Shown here in pieces: positions 12,686 through 24,105 of a stretch of 64,000 nt of DNA. Both the position numbers and the translations under genes were made by a program. The stretch spans positions 14,810,594 through 14,874,593 of the forward strand of contig OU342807.1 of assembly GCA_910591455.2 (NCBI GenBank), given 5' to 3'. A model generated the notes under the pieces. That model had not been told where the DNA came from. It searched no databases and saw only the letters and a list, made by a program, of their open reading frames with translations. Source of the DNA: Pholis gunnellus (lineage: Eukaryota > Chordata > Actinopteri > Perciformes > Pholidae). How positions within the stretch are numbered: the stretch's first letter is position 1; each line of letters starts with the position of its first letter.

Positions 12686-13070
12686 ATTCATTACATTCCA
12701 CATTCCAGTCATTTAGCAGACGCTTTTATCCAAAGTGACTTACAATAAGTGTATTCCACATAGGTATTCAAGAGAACTACTAGTCACCAGAAGTCGTAAG
12801 TGCATCTCCTATTTTAAACAAGCATCTAAGAGCATAAACCAGAGCTGCAGTGCAGAAACAAACTAATACAATAAGTGCAACAGACTAGTATGAATACAAT
12901 AAGTACTAAGTGGAAGGCTCAGGGTAGTACTTCTTGAAGAGGTGAGTTATCAGCCTGCGCCGACAGATGGGCAGCGACTCTGAAGAAAACAGCCGTGATC
13001 TGGTCGATCGGCCGCAGGGACCTCTGAGCGACGGGGCAACCAAACGCCCCGAGGCAGCAGGCCCGACTGA
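12686..13070. repeat. Fish interspersed repeat (TTTAGCAGACGC type)
   Basis: Contains the phrase TTTAGCAGACGCTTTTATCC followed by a SACTTACAATAAG-like word, which I recognise as very common in teleost genomes. The right half (12930-13065) has a GC-rich phrase with GTCGATCGGCCGCAGGGACC and GAGCGACGGGGCAACCAA that belongs to the same family. I cannot name the superfamily with confidence. The copy is diverged and its ends are approximate. Confidence 0.6.
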
Positions 13071-14302
13071 ATCATGTCTGCTCATGTTAACGCACTAGAT
13101 GACTCAGCTTTCAGTACTAACATGAAGATATGGTAATTGTCAAAGACGCATACTTTCCAGGACTTACCAATATTTTTTATTTTTTTTAATTGTGATTTTA
13201 AGCTAATATTATTCTGAGTTGTAAGGGCTATTTTGCCGGTTACAATAACAATTTACTAAGCTGAAAATCATTTCAGCTGAAACCTTTTCTTCATGCACTT
13301 GTAGTCAAATGGCAGTTGCCAGAAAACAAAATGGTGCATTACCGCTACCACTGGGTCTTCACGGCGAAGCTTACTTCTGCAGACTCGCTCTCTTTGTGAT
13401 GGCTTGCTTCCTGTTTACCTGAGAGAAAGAGAAAATTGTCACTGAAAACACCTGCAATGTGTGATGGCCTGTGTTTGATCACAAAATGGCACAGATAAAG
13501 TCTTAGTGTGGGTGGAACATTTTCAAATGAATTGAAGAAGCTACGGAATCTATGGTGATATACTTAAAAAATGTATTAGAGGAGGAATTATGACCTGTTC
13601 AACTTGCTATAAGAAGCTCATTACACGCAATTAAAATGGCTAATTCCAAAAGTCACTTTTTCATTTCCTTATCATTTTAATTGTGTGATTTTATGGAAAC
13701 AACCACTAGATGACTTTAACAAAGTAAAAGGATAAAGTTGGTAATGACAATAGATATTTTAGTTAACTAGCTGTAGGCATATTTGAAACATTCTGATAAA
13801 TAATGGTGAAAACCTTGAAACCGCGTTGTCAAAATGTCATGTCGAGACAGTCTTTCATCTGTTTTAGTGTGAACATGGTGCTTAGTTATATTCTGGCAGG
13901 GTGTGTTATGAACTAAGCATGGTGAGAATGACCATTTCTATTTGTAGCCAAAAACTCTAAGTTGTATAATTGTGTTAGTAATCTGATAACAACCAAACGG
14001 AACACTCCAAAAATCCATTGGAAGACAAAACAGGACTTCAAGGTTTTGCTTAGACTGTGTCAATATATTGCTTTCCATTGTCCGAGCAAATCTGTGGAGG
14101 ATGTCGGAGGTGTTTCAAGGGTACAGCAGGTGATGGAATATGTCACTGACCCTTCGATTCCATGTGTATTTGTGTCAAATGGTTGTGGAGGGATCGATCC
14201 GCCACGACAAATGATGTATGCGTTTATCAAGTGATAAGGTGCAGGGCCAAGGTTTTAGGCTTCAAGCTCTGTTATTCATTACAGCTATGTGAGCCTTTGT
14301 AC

Positions 14303-14326
14303 GTGTGTGTGTGTGTGTGTGTGTGT
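14303..14326. repeat. (GT)12 microsatellite
   Basis: Twelve perfect GT units. Confidence 0.95.
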
Positions 14327-15181
14327 AAGACTGTTTGTGTGATTCATAAGATGAATCCCGCCTGGCTATGAGGGAACTCATTAGACTCCTGTCGTCTCGC
14401 CTCCCGGTAGGAAAAATACCTGGCATCTGGGAGTTTATATTCCCTCGTCTTTACAACTCTCTCTCTTTCGCTCTCTCTCTCGCTCTTGCTCTTTATTGCT
14501 TCCACACTGTGTGCCACAAAATCCAAGCGCAATCACCAATCAATCTTGTACACTTACCTAGCCCTCCTTCTGCTGCTAACCACCACCTGCCTTCTGTTTT
14601 CCTGCTGCACGCTCGGCCTCCTCTTCAGTCCCATTCAAACGCATCCTCTTCTCCTGCTTTTGTATTGCGTCCCATTTAAGGCTCATCAGGCTCATCGCCA
14701 CACCCTTCTGTAATCATGTCACCCATGCATTCTTCCCGTCCTCCTCACTTGGGCCGAATCATCTTTCACTCTTCTGCCTGGTCTCCTCCATGTTACACCT
14801 TTCTGCTTTTATAAAACTCCCACTTGATTGCTTGTCGTTGCTGATTGTACGGCCGTGGCAGCGCCTTCCTTCCTCGTTCTCCTCTCACCTATTCCTTACC
14901 TATAATTCTACTTTGTCGCCATTGAGATCCTGTCTGCTTGTGCAAGTCATGTCGCAGGTGAAACGAAGTGCGTTTTCATTTTTTGAAAAGAACAATCAAG
15001 GACAACTAGGAAGGGATCGGAAACCGTCACAAAATGCACTTGTGGGGTACCGCTCCAACTTGCACCCCAGAGAGGACTTATTTTGGGAAATCTTGCTCTA
15101 TTCTTGGCTGTCTCAAAAATGTAAAAAGCCACTGACGATACGTTCTTAGAGCCCAAGATTATGTTATCACATTTTTTGTTT

Positions 15182-15255
15182 AGCCTGACCAATAGTCTAA
15201 AACCCCAAAGTTTTAAATTTTCGCTGACATAAAACATAATAGCAGAAAATCTGAA
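15182..15255. repeat. Fragment of a common fish repeat
   Basis: The words AGTCTAAAACCCCAAAG and CATAAAACATAATAGCAGAAAATC resemble a short repeat often seen in teleost 3' UTRs. The copy is diverged, and the assignment rests on recognition alone. Confidence 0.3.
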
Positions 15256-17418
15256 CCAGCATCTACCTGTAATTCTTCCAAGTAAATGACTTAAATGTCT
15301 CAGCAGTAATTAATTCCAAATTAGTGTTGAAACTGCAGAGATGACCTGTGAACATAAATGTGCTGTATGTCTCATCTTCATCTTTCTCTATCGAGTTAAA
15401 CTCCCCCACACGACCACCCTCTGCTCTAACTAGACTTTATTTTACCTCTATCTCGAAAACAATTTTCATCTCGACGTTTTCATTTTACTTTATTTTTTCA
15501 TAAAACACACTTCACATGATTATGAAAGAAATGATTGTATTTAAGATGAGCTGTTATAGCGTTGGCATTTAAAAGGGGTCATGATTCGCTCTCTAAGATC
15601 TATCTTATATTGCTGTGAAACCTTCAAACAACTATTTGTTTCTCGCCAATAACATAAAAATAATTTTACAAGATTAGATTTGAACACATCATGATAGCGT
15701 TATAATTAACCTTTGATCGATACTCACTTTTACTGAGTAGAGCTTGAACGCACCATGATGCAAGTCAATTCAACCTCAGTTGACGTTAGCTGTTTAGCTC
15801 CATGTTGTCGGCTGGTCATGGGCAATTATAATTGTGATATGAAATTTTCATACAGTCACATGCCTATTCTTGATACAGTGCAACACTGTGTACACCGGCA
15901 AAAAAAAACCCTGATACAACTTTTTGTGAGGGCATTCCTTATGCCTGTTTCTTTGAAGTGGAAATATCGAAATCCTCAAAGATATCGCATCAAACTAAGA
16001 ATCCTGCACGTCTGCAAACTGCAGAACCCACAATGAGACCTTTATTGCCTTGAAGTAATCACCTGCAGGCCACACAGGGAGAGGAATAAAGCATGCCAGG
16101 CACAAAAAGAGAACTCATAACCATTAAAGTCAGTACAGTAATTGAATGAAAGGTGGGCTGCTGTTTTATTGGCTGGGGGGCAGGTATGTGTCCTAACAAG
16201 ATGGCAGGATGCAAGGCTTTTTTGGTTGGTACAGTAGGTGTTGCATCATTAGATTTTAAGAGCTGATTCACTGTTTGGATTGGGCTTAGTCAGATGTGAA
16301 ATGGCAAAAGAGGGAACGCTGTCGTTACGGAGGGTAATTTCACACAATGATGGATTGACAGAAATCAACGTTTACGTTCCTCCTCATGGGTGTGTATGCA
16401 CCTCGGTGTGCGAGCACCTGGCTGTCTTGCGTTCCCTGTGTTTGACTTTGGGTATGTGTGCACTGATGTGGCTCAGTGTGTAGGTGAAGACAGGCATTTC
16501 TATCAGCTGGTAAGTTCTTATCTTCACAGCCCACACAAACACAATTGCACATCAGTATGCAAGATTGGATCGTTTTAGTGGTAGCAGCAGAACACTTATA
16601 AAACGGGAAAGACCCATGTGCGTGCGCAAGCATATGTTTGTGTGCATTTGTCAGGACGGGCCTAGAGAGCAGGTTGTCAGCCACCGTGGCATATGGCGGG
16701 CACCCAGGTGATGAGCCGGTCTCCAGTGCAGGCCTTTTTAATGCGCGTGTGTGTGTACGTCTTTCACTCTGATGACCATCTGTCCCCCGCTCTTCAAAGA
16801 AGCCCTTTCCGCCCAGACCCATAGACAAATTAATTATTAAACTGCTTTTGCAGGCGACACCCTCACCATTTGTTACCTCCTCTCTGACAGGTCTTGAGGA
16901 AACAATCACTCAGCGTCTCTGTCCGCACCCTCCCACCTGATTCCCCATCATCTCTGCGTGCCTCTCTCTGGTCCACTTTTCTGTTCCCACATACTCCTCT
17001 TTGACATCCTCTTGTAACTGTAGCACTCTTTCACCACCAACTGTCTGCTTATTTGACGTCTCTCTGTCCCTTTTACCCCATTGCTTCTGTCTCCCTCCCA
17101 TCCTCTTTTTCACTTGCCCTCTCATTCTCTTTCTGTCCAAAAAAGTCAATCTTTCTCCCACCTCCAGCCTCAGGGACTGCGACCGCTTGAGGAATCCAAT
17201 AAGGTTGATTAAGTGATGACAGTATAATTACAGTGATGGCACAGGTACAATCAATCTCTTGCTTCCTGAATAGGATAAATGAGCCGATCCGGGTCATCAG
17301 CGTACGGGAGATAACAACTCCGATGCAGGCTGGGAGACTAAGTGAAAGAACCAAATATGAAGAAAGACACAGGTGTTTTTTTTTTTTAATTAATGTTCTT
17401 GACCATTTTTGTGTACTC

Positions 17419-18085
17419 GGGGTGTAACGGTACACAAAAGTCACGTTACAGTTCATACCCTGGTTTAGGAGTCGGTTTGTGCAAGTTCAGTATAGCTGAA
17501 AAAAACTTGGTGAATGATTTTCATCATAAAACTATAGAACATTTCAAACACTTCTGTTTTACACTATACAAACACTGAACACTTTCCCAAAAGGCAACAG
17601 GTCACAATAGGCTATAAAAACTGAAAAGCATGCTAAGAAATTGAAAATGCCAAAATACATAGAATGCCAAAATACATTGAATGATAAAAAAAACAACCCT
17701 GTGCATTAGCAGGAGTGTTTCAATTAGTTCCACCTTGGCTGTATTTAAACATTCAAAGTACCCAAACCGTTATCATCCCGGTGATTGGCACATCTATGTA
17801 ATGCCGTCAAATGTGCGTTACAATGGTGGAATGCCAACACACGGCTCTTGTCTTACAAATAGCTCTCTCTCCATTGGTTTTGTAGCTGTCCGGGAACCGG
17901 TAGACGGGTCTTCCTGCCTGGTGTTTTGTCCACCATGTTGTGACTGACTTGCACGCCAATCTGATGGTTGTGCTAAACAAATGTTGCTGATGGCGTACTG
18001 CCAAAAGTTTCCGGGCGGCACTTGTGAACTGAGGATTCGATACGAATACACAAACTGTTACAAACTTTGTGTACAATTCTAAAAA
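17419..18085. mobile_element. Non-autonomous hAT-like element (GGGGTGTAACGG type)
   Basis: Begins with GGGGTGTAACGGTACACAAA, a terminus I recognise from abundant teleost hAT-like elements. About 650 bp downstream the sequence TTTGTGTAC at 18066-18074 is the inverted complement of the subterminal GTACACAAA, followed by a decayed end. The interior (AACACTGAACACTTTCC, GGCTATAAAAACTG and a tandem 17-bp ATGCCAAAATACAT unit at 17645-17678) fits this family. There is no transposase frame, so it depended on an enzyme encoded elsewhere. The true first bases (CAG) appear changed to CTCG. Confidence 0.55.
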
Positions 18086-18602
18086 TATTTCTTGGAAGAA
18101 ATTGACTTACTTAGAACATCAACTTACATCCTCTATGAGACAGCCATTTAAGAAAAGCTGATAATCTGCACATCTGTGCGTCAGTAAGCAGAAGCTCAGG
18201 AACGTGTTCACTCTAACCCGTCATTCAAATAATAAAGACTCGAACATTGGAGATGCAACAGAAGGCCATTCATTGTCAATTTAACCTTGAAACCATACTG
18301 GTTCTGCCCACTACTACTTGAAGACTCAAAAGCGCTCAGAATCACTACAGGTAAAAGTTGAGAAAGGTTCAAATGCATTGAAAGCAAACTAAGTCAAAGA
18401 ATAACTAAGTGTTTTAACTTAATCATGGTGTCACGGCATGAATGATAAACTGATGCATGGACACATCGTTCGGGAAATGAAGGACTTCTTTTGTGCCAGT
18501 ATAGTGGCAACGTGAGGGGAAAAAAAGGTAGATACTATTTTCAGGTGTCATAAGCCAACAATACTATTGACAGCTGGGCGGCATATCCAATGTGGCTATT
18601 TA

Positions 18603-18731
18603 CACCTGGGTGTGTATAGCATGGCGGAGACAAGCACCCAGGTGTCCGTAGCCAACAGTGCTAACTGCTAGTGCTCGCTAACTACTGCTAAATTAAATAG
18701 CATATGCTGTGTGACTATTCTCACCTGGGTG
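18603..18731. promoter_or_regulatory. Three CACCTGGGTG sites
   Basis: The 10-mer CACCTGGGTG occurs at 18603-18612 and 18722-18731, and its reverse complement CACCCAGGTG at 18635-18644. Each contains CACCTG, the E-box core bound by ZEB and SNAIL factors in general. The outer two also share flanking bases (GTGGCTATT and GTGACTATT upstream), so they could be copies of a decayed repeat unit about 119 bp apart. Regulatory function is inference. Confidence 0.25.
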
Positions 18732-19522
18732 CAAATAGACACCCGAAAAAAACTAAAGCCATATTTAGAATGTAAATCGCATATTCGGTACAAATATGCA
18801 CATGCTTCAGGCTTGTGAGAGACAAGAGACTGGCTGTCTCTTTGCATCTAATTGCATAAACACAGTGCGCCAGTGTAGAATGTAGAACTTTGTTGACAAA
18901 GACACATCTATTGGAATTCTTAACTTCTCTACACCTGGTATTAACATGTGGTCACATCTGGAGGTGGTCTCACTCGCATTGATATTGGATCTCTGCAAGG
19001 AGTAAATGCAGTCTGTACAGTCTTGCCACATACTTATCCCTTCTTCCATTCCTTGTGTTGTTAACTCTTCCTATTGTGTCTCTACAAACAAAGGCAGTGT
19101 TGCTTCAGGAGGTTAATTAAAGGGCGTCTGCTAAGACGTGCAATGTGATAGTCACGTGATTGGCTTACCCTGTCAATCTACTTGTTCTAGCAGCTAAGAA
19201 TCCAGCTGGCAAAGATAGCCAAAAGTATCATGAGGCCAAGTTTTTGGTATGTCCATCTGTCACGAAGCCCACGCCTTGCACGTTTTTGCAGTCCCATGAG
19301 CATATTCTGCATCTCTACCTTTTTGACCTGGGATGTGCCATGTTTGTTGACAAGTCCGCAAATGCACTCACCTCTGCATATTTATTCTCATGTATGTAGG
19401 CAGAATCGAGATAACGAGATTATCCAGGTAACTTATCCAGATAACAATTTACATGTTAATACCAGGAGTCAATGGGATCAAAGTCACGGGTGACAAATGG
19501 AGAAAGAAGCATATAGGCAGTT

Positions 19523-19539
19523 GGGGGGGGGGGGGGGGG
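19523..19539. repeat. G17 homopolymer
   Basis: Seventeen consecutive G. The length is likely uncertain in any assembly. Confidence 0.9.
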
Positions 19540-22217
19540 AAACCCTTTCATCATTTATGTCACTGACATCTGAGTAACTTGCTAATCCTGCTGGATGAAG
19601 GCTTGTTAAATCGGCGTAGGCTTAATTAACAGGTGCAGTGCTCCAACTCCTGACATGAAATACAAGTTGGTCGAAAAAATGTATTTTTCTCAAATGGTCT
19701 GATTTTTGATGAATCAGTTGTGCCCTTTTGTTGATCTTAGCAAGATCAGACTGGGGGTTCTTTTTCCTCCCGTTTGTTGCAGTTGTAGTGTGCGCCGTCT
19801 TGTTTTCTCGCTGAAGTCGAGTAGCAGGTGGCTCGGCATCTGGTCAACATGCTCATAACCCCCACCAAGCTCATCTCATCACTTCATCTTTCCGGTCCTA
19901 TGGTCATCATTAGCAAGTGTTTGCAGATATGGTAATTCTGCTTGTGAATTTCATTAATGGCCGATAATGAAATTTCTTTGTGATATACCACAGATGGGGA
20001 AACCAAGAGCTCTGACCAAAACCAACCTGAGACAGTGAGCTAAATATAGGCTGAATCATTTTAGGCAAAACAATTCATGACATCAGACATCACTTCTGCA
20101 ATCATCAAATGAATATGTTTATGGTTTACATCTGAATATCTTCAAAAGCCAGTCCTCTATGAGAACAATTCAATTTAAAATGGAAAAAGCCGTTCTGCAC
20201 TTTAAAAGGGTCAGGTGTTCTGGGTGTTTGACATGGGAGCAGAGGGTGCCTTTCATCTTAAAAGACTTATGAAAAGAGCCATATTCATGCTCATAACTCA
20301 TTGAGACTCTCCCACTCCTTTGAAGGGAAATTAACCACAGTTAAAATGCCTTTGTCAAGTCAGACAATCAAAGAATTAATGGCAGCTCGGTGAATATATT
20401 AATATCTACAAAGAAATTGAATCTGCCATCTGTTTCACTACAAGATAGTGAATAATGGCCGCGGAAAGCCATATTTCAATGGGACAATGATTTTGGTTCC
20501 AACGGGTGATTTTCACAGCCAATAATACGGCTGAGTGTATCAAAAGATTTGCAAAAGTAACTTGGAAAAAGAGATGGAAAACAGAAAGAATAAGACGCAT
20601 TTTGTGATGTCTAGCTGATATCAAAGCTGTGACAAACATGAAACATATCGCACAATTTGCTCCTCATCGCGCCATGGTTCAACACATACACACACATCAG
20701 AGTTCATGTTCGCTCCATTCCTCAATCACTCACTATCTCTTGCTCTCCTCCGTCCCTCTCTCCCTTACCGCTCCACCACGCCTTTGAAACCTCTGTCAAT
20801 ATGGACTTTATTTTGCCTATTTAATTCACATTGCTCGTGCTGGCACTGGGACCTTGCATAAACAATGACGCAACGGTTGGGAAACTCCTCGTGATGAACG
20901 GAAGAGGGGAAGAAAATAAAAGAGGAGCACTTATTCCTCGCTCCTACCCTCCTCCCTCGTCTGTCCATTGGGAGGAGAAGCTTAAGTACTTTGGAGCTGG
21001 AGTGTCTGTCTTTCACACATCAAACGATTTGTTTTATCCGGTTCATATTCTCCCCTTCAGACCCTGCGCAGCCTGATAGGGCTTTGATGATGAAACGTAG
21101 AGGACATCCGTGCATTATATCGGAATTGGTTTGCACAAAGGTGTGTGTGTGTGTTTCTTCATCGCTCCACAACAACGTAATTTCAGACGAGCTCCTGTTC
21201 AGACAACAATGCAAACAGCCTACCTCATTCTCACTACCTGTGCCGCCCCAGAACTGTTGACATCTTTTCCTCAGTCTCCCTTTATTTCACACACTTTCTC
21301 TCCCTCTCTCCAAATTGTTAGAATACATAAAAGGAAATTAAGGATGTCCTAAACACCTATAAAAAGCTAAGTATCAAGAATAAACCATGGATGATTCGTA
21401 TTTGTCTGTGAAGTTCCCTCACACATGCCTACATTGCTCTAATCAGTATTCAAATGCATCGTTTCAAACATTTCTTTTTTAGATACGCATTACCCCAATT
21501 ATCCCCAATAGCCAATGAAGTAAGTAATAGTAAACCCACATTATTCATTATGCATCAACATTCATTATTCTGAGTTATTGACCCTCTTATAGCAGACATC
21601 AGAATTACATCACGGTGTTCGCTGGATGCAAAAGAAAGGAAAGACTGGAGGCAAACACAAATCCCACCAGAGCAGTGGGCTGAATTCACATATCGAAAAT
21701 GTCATCTTGCTGTGTTATTGGGTGCCAAAATAGATACATTTGAGATGTCAAACTGATTCAAAGGCTCTAGGGAGCTACAATATTGGTGTAGCGTTTCAGG
21801 GAAATGTTTGTAATGGGCTAAACTATTAGAGAGATGAAGAGATGGCCTGCTGTTGCGTTCATTTTTTGCGGCCAGTGCAGCATCATGGTGATGGCTACTT
21901 AGTTAGTTAGCTGGTTCCGCTGTCCCTCAGTTCGTAGAAAATGATCGGAACAAAATCCGTTTGTCCGTCTGTTGTTGAAGCAATACATTTCATTACATTT
22001 TATTTATTTAGTGGCTGGCTAGTTACCTTGCTAATTCCGTCATGCTTTCTTCGTGGTAAATTTCCATTATTTGCTTGTAGTGACTTGAAAAAGCTTTGTA
22101 GCTTGTTATGATATAGAGGGGCAAATGGCACTTGAGAAGTAAAGCGGTGAATCAGAGAAATAAAACTTTAGGTTACTTGCGTGACCCCAGTTCTCACAAT
22201 GGTAACTTCTATGGCGT

Positions 22218-22480
22218 GACCTCCTCCAGTTCGGCTTGGTAAGCCATTAGGAGAGAAGTGGCATTGAGATCATTGCCCGGACCAAAAGTGCTGCTGCCTT
22301 GTACACCTTATCTGTCACACTGGATTGGAAATGGTCCACTCTGGACGGGTGATCGGGCCCCGAGGACGGCAGGGATCTTTTCGGCCAGAGGTGAGCCGCC
22401 ACCAAGGGCTCCACTGGGGGCATTTTGCGGAGGCCATGGCTCTCCATTCCCTCACAATCAAGCATGGAACTGCCTTTCAC
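22218..22480 (-). pseudogene. Broken DIRS/Ngaro-type gag-like fragment
   Basis: Minus-strand translation gives PVEPLVAAHLWPKRSLPSS, then DHFQSSVTDKVYKAAALLV, then a one-base frame change into LLMAYQAELEEV. The order of these blocks fits gag-like proteins of fish DIRS/Ngaro (tyrosine-recombinase) retrotransposons as I know them. Homology stops abruptly after AYQAELEEV at about 22218, and no reverse transcriptase or recombinase was seen nearby. Codons are interrupted and the fragment is too short to be functional. The open frame itself spans 22247-22480, and the extension to 22218 is in another frame. Family assignment is from motif recognition only. Confidence 0.5.
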
Positions 22481-23974
22481 AAGATGCTTCTCTCTGAATG
22501 GTTTATTTTGCCAAGAGACCGCTAATTCTTCCAGTAATTCTGGGAAAACCTGCCCTCTTTGGGAAATTTGGGAAACGTTTTCCCGTCATAACGGGACTGT
22601 TACACCTCAGCCTGGACTTTAGGCCATTGTATTTTGAGCTTAGCAGCCGTGCGTTTGCACACAAGTCCAATATGGGAGAATATCAGTTCCTGTCACACGC
22701 TGGAACCGCCATTGAGGTTTTATATTTTGAAACCCGACCGAACAGTCGTCAACCATCCACCGACCCACCAACCGAGTCATCTGCCACTTCCACCAAATAA
22801 TCCAGCGGATCTGCCGTAAGGTAGGGCCCAGGAAATTTGACAAATTATTTTAGCAGCAGCTAAGCAATGTCAAGTTGATCTCCCCAGCTCGGTCAATCAA
22901 CTAAGCGAGCTTCATTGGCCCCTGATCTGCTGCGGTGGAAGCGATAATTGAGTCGCCACTGGACATATTTGTCTGATGAGCCAGACGGCAACACAGCCCA
23001 CTCGGTGGAGTCAATGACAGCTTGGGCATGTTTTCGTCAAAGACACATCAAAAACATCTGGTATGTATCCCAGCTTGATATTTTATTCCCGCAAGGGCAG
23101 ACTCGTGCCTGTGTTTGCTCATCTGCAACAGCCATGGTCACTAGCAGGGATTATTAGCTGTGAAGCTAAAGTTACGCTGTGTGTACTATTGCTATCCTCA
23201 CATGGCTAGGGGATAGCGAGGGCAGACTGGAAGCATTGCTACTTCAAGGCGGTTTATACACCAGTCAGCCCGGTGAAGCTAACGCTAGTTTGGGGAAATT
23301 GTTTCTACTTTCGTGGGGTATTGCTACCATGTTGCCACTCGGTTTGGCTAGCTGCTGGAAGTATTGCTACTCCCCACAGTTATCAGCTCAGACTACCATT
23401 TGGTCACAGATTAGTAAGAGTAACTTTCTAAAAACTGAGCTGACCGTGAACAAAGCGCCCGGTGACCGAGTTATCGTAATAGCCGTATTTTGAAAGAATG
23501 CAGCTGAAGCATAATGCTTTATCCTGTCCACTTGACTCTGGTGTGTGTGTGTGTCTCTCGCTCTCGCTCTCTCTCTCTCCCCCCCCCCCCTCCCTCCCTC
23601 CCTCCTTTTTTTCTCTCCCCCCGGCTCTGGGTCAAACCGCGACACAGACCCGCAGCACTTAATACATCCATGAAACAGACACAGGAGAGAGAGGGAGACA
23701 GCAATGTGACCTGGTGGCTATGTTTTGATAAAGTCCCGACCTCACATGACCTCACCTGCACACTGTTATTAGCTGGGGGCTTCACACCCACTGCCCAAAG
23801 GCTGACGCCTAGAAACCAGCATAGCAAAATAAGAAGGAAAGAGACAATACAGGCAGAAAGCAGGGTCTCTGCAAATGCAGACACTGCCACACACTTATAG
23901 TGGGTCAGAAGTGATGATTTAATCTACATGTTTTTGGGGAAAATACTGTTTTAAAATTAATAATGTTTTATTCT
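22481..23974. other. Non-coding sequence with one simple-repeat cluster
   Basis: 22481-22800 could include more of the retroelement on the minus strand, but no clear motif was found. At 23541-23615 a GT run, a CT run, a C12 tract and a TCCC repeat follow one another. No coding support. Confidence 0.4.
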
Positions 23975-24105
23975 TTATTCATGAATGGACCGTATTACCT
24001 TTTAAGATGTAAGGCGTTTGAAGTATATTTTGATGATTATCAAGATAAAAAATTTTTTGGGCCAGTACAATCGTGACAAAACATTTTCATATCGTCCAAG
24101 CCTAT
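23975..24105 (-). mobile_element. hAT-like MITE end (TAGGCTTGGACGATAT type)
   Basis: Read on the minus strand it starts TAGGCTTGGACGATATGAAA and continues with alternating AT-rich sequence including TTATCTTGATAATCATC. This resembles the TAGGGCTGGGCGATAT-type terminus of abundant fish hAT-like MITEs. Only one end is recognisable. The other terminus was not found. Confidence 0.45.

Larger units (their letters stand above)
13071..17418. other. Non-coding sequence with pyrimidine tracts
   Basis: No gene found. Pyrimidine-rich stretches occur at about 14450-14960 and 16910-17170. A T-rich patch lies at 13170-13190. The longest open frame in the window (189 codons, minus strand, 16340-16909) begins at GTG and is rich in His/Thr from interrupted CA-like sequence, so it is not credible as a gene. 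Confidence 0.45.
18086..22217. other. Non-coding sequence, mostly unique
   Basis: No gene or recognised transposon. It includes a triple CACCTGGGTG cluster (18603-18731) and a G17 run, listed separately. A CpG-richer patch lies at 20930-21090. Confidence 0.45.

Noticed and set aside
14947..15237. 96-codon minus-strand frame
   Set aside because: Overlaps a fragment of a fish repeat at its start and has no domain.
16340..16909. 189-codon minus-strand frame, the longest in the window
   Set aside because: It starts at GTG, is rich in His, Thr and Cys from CA-like sequence, and shows no domain. It is a chance frame.
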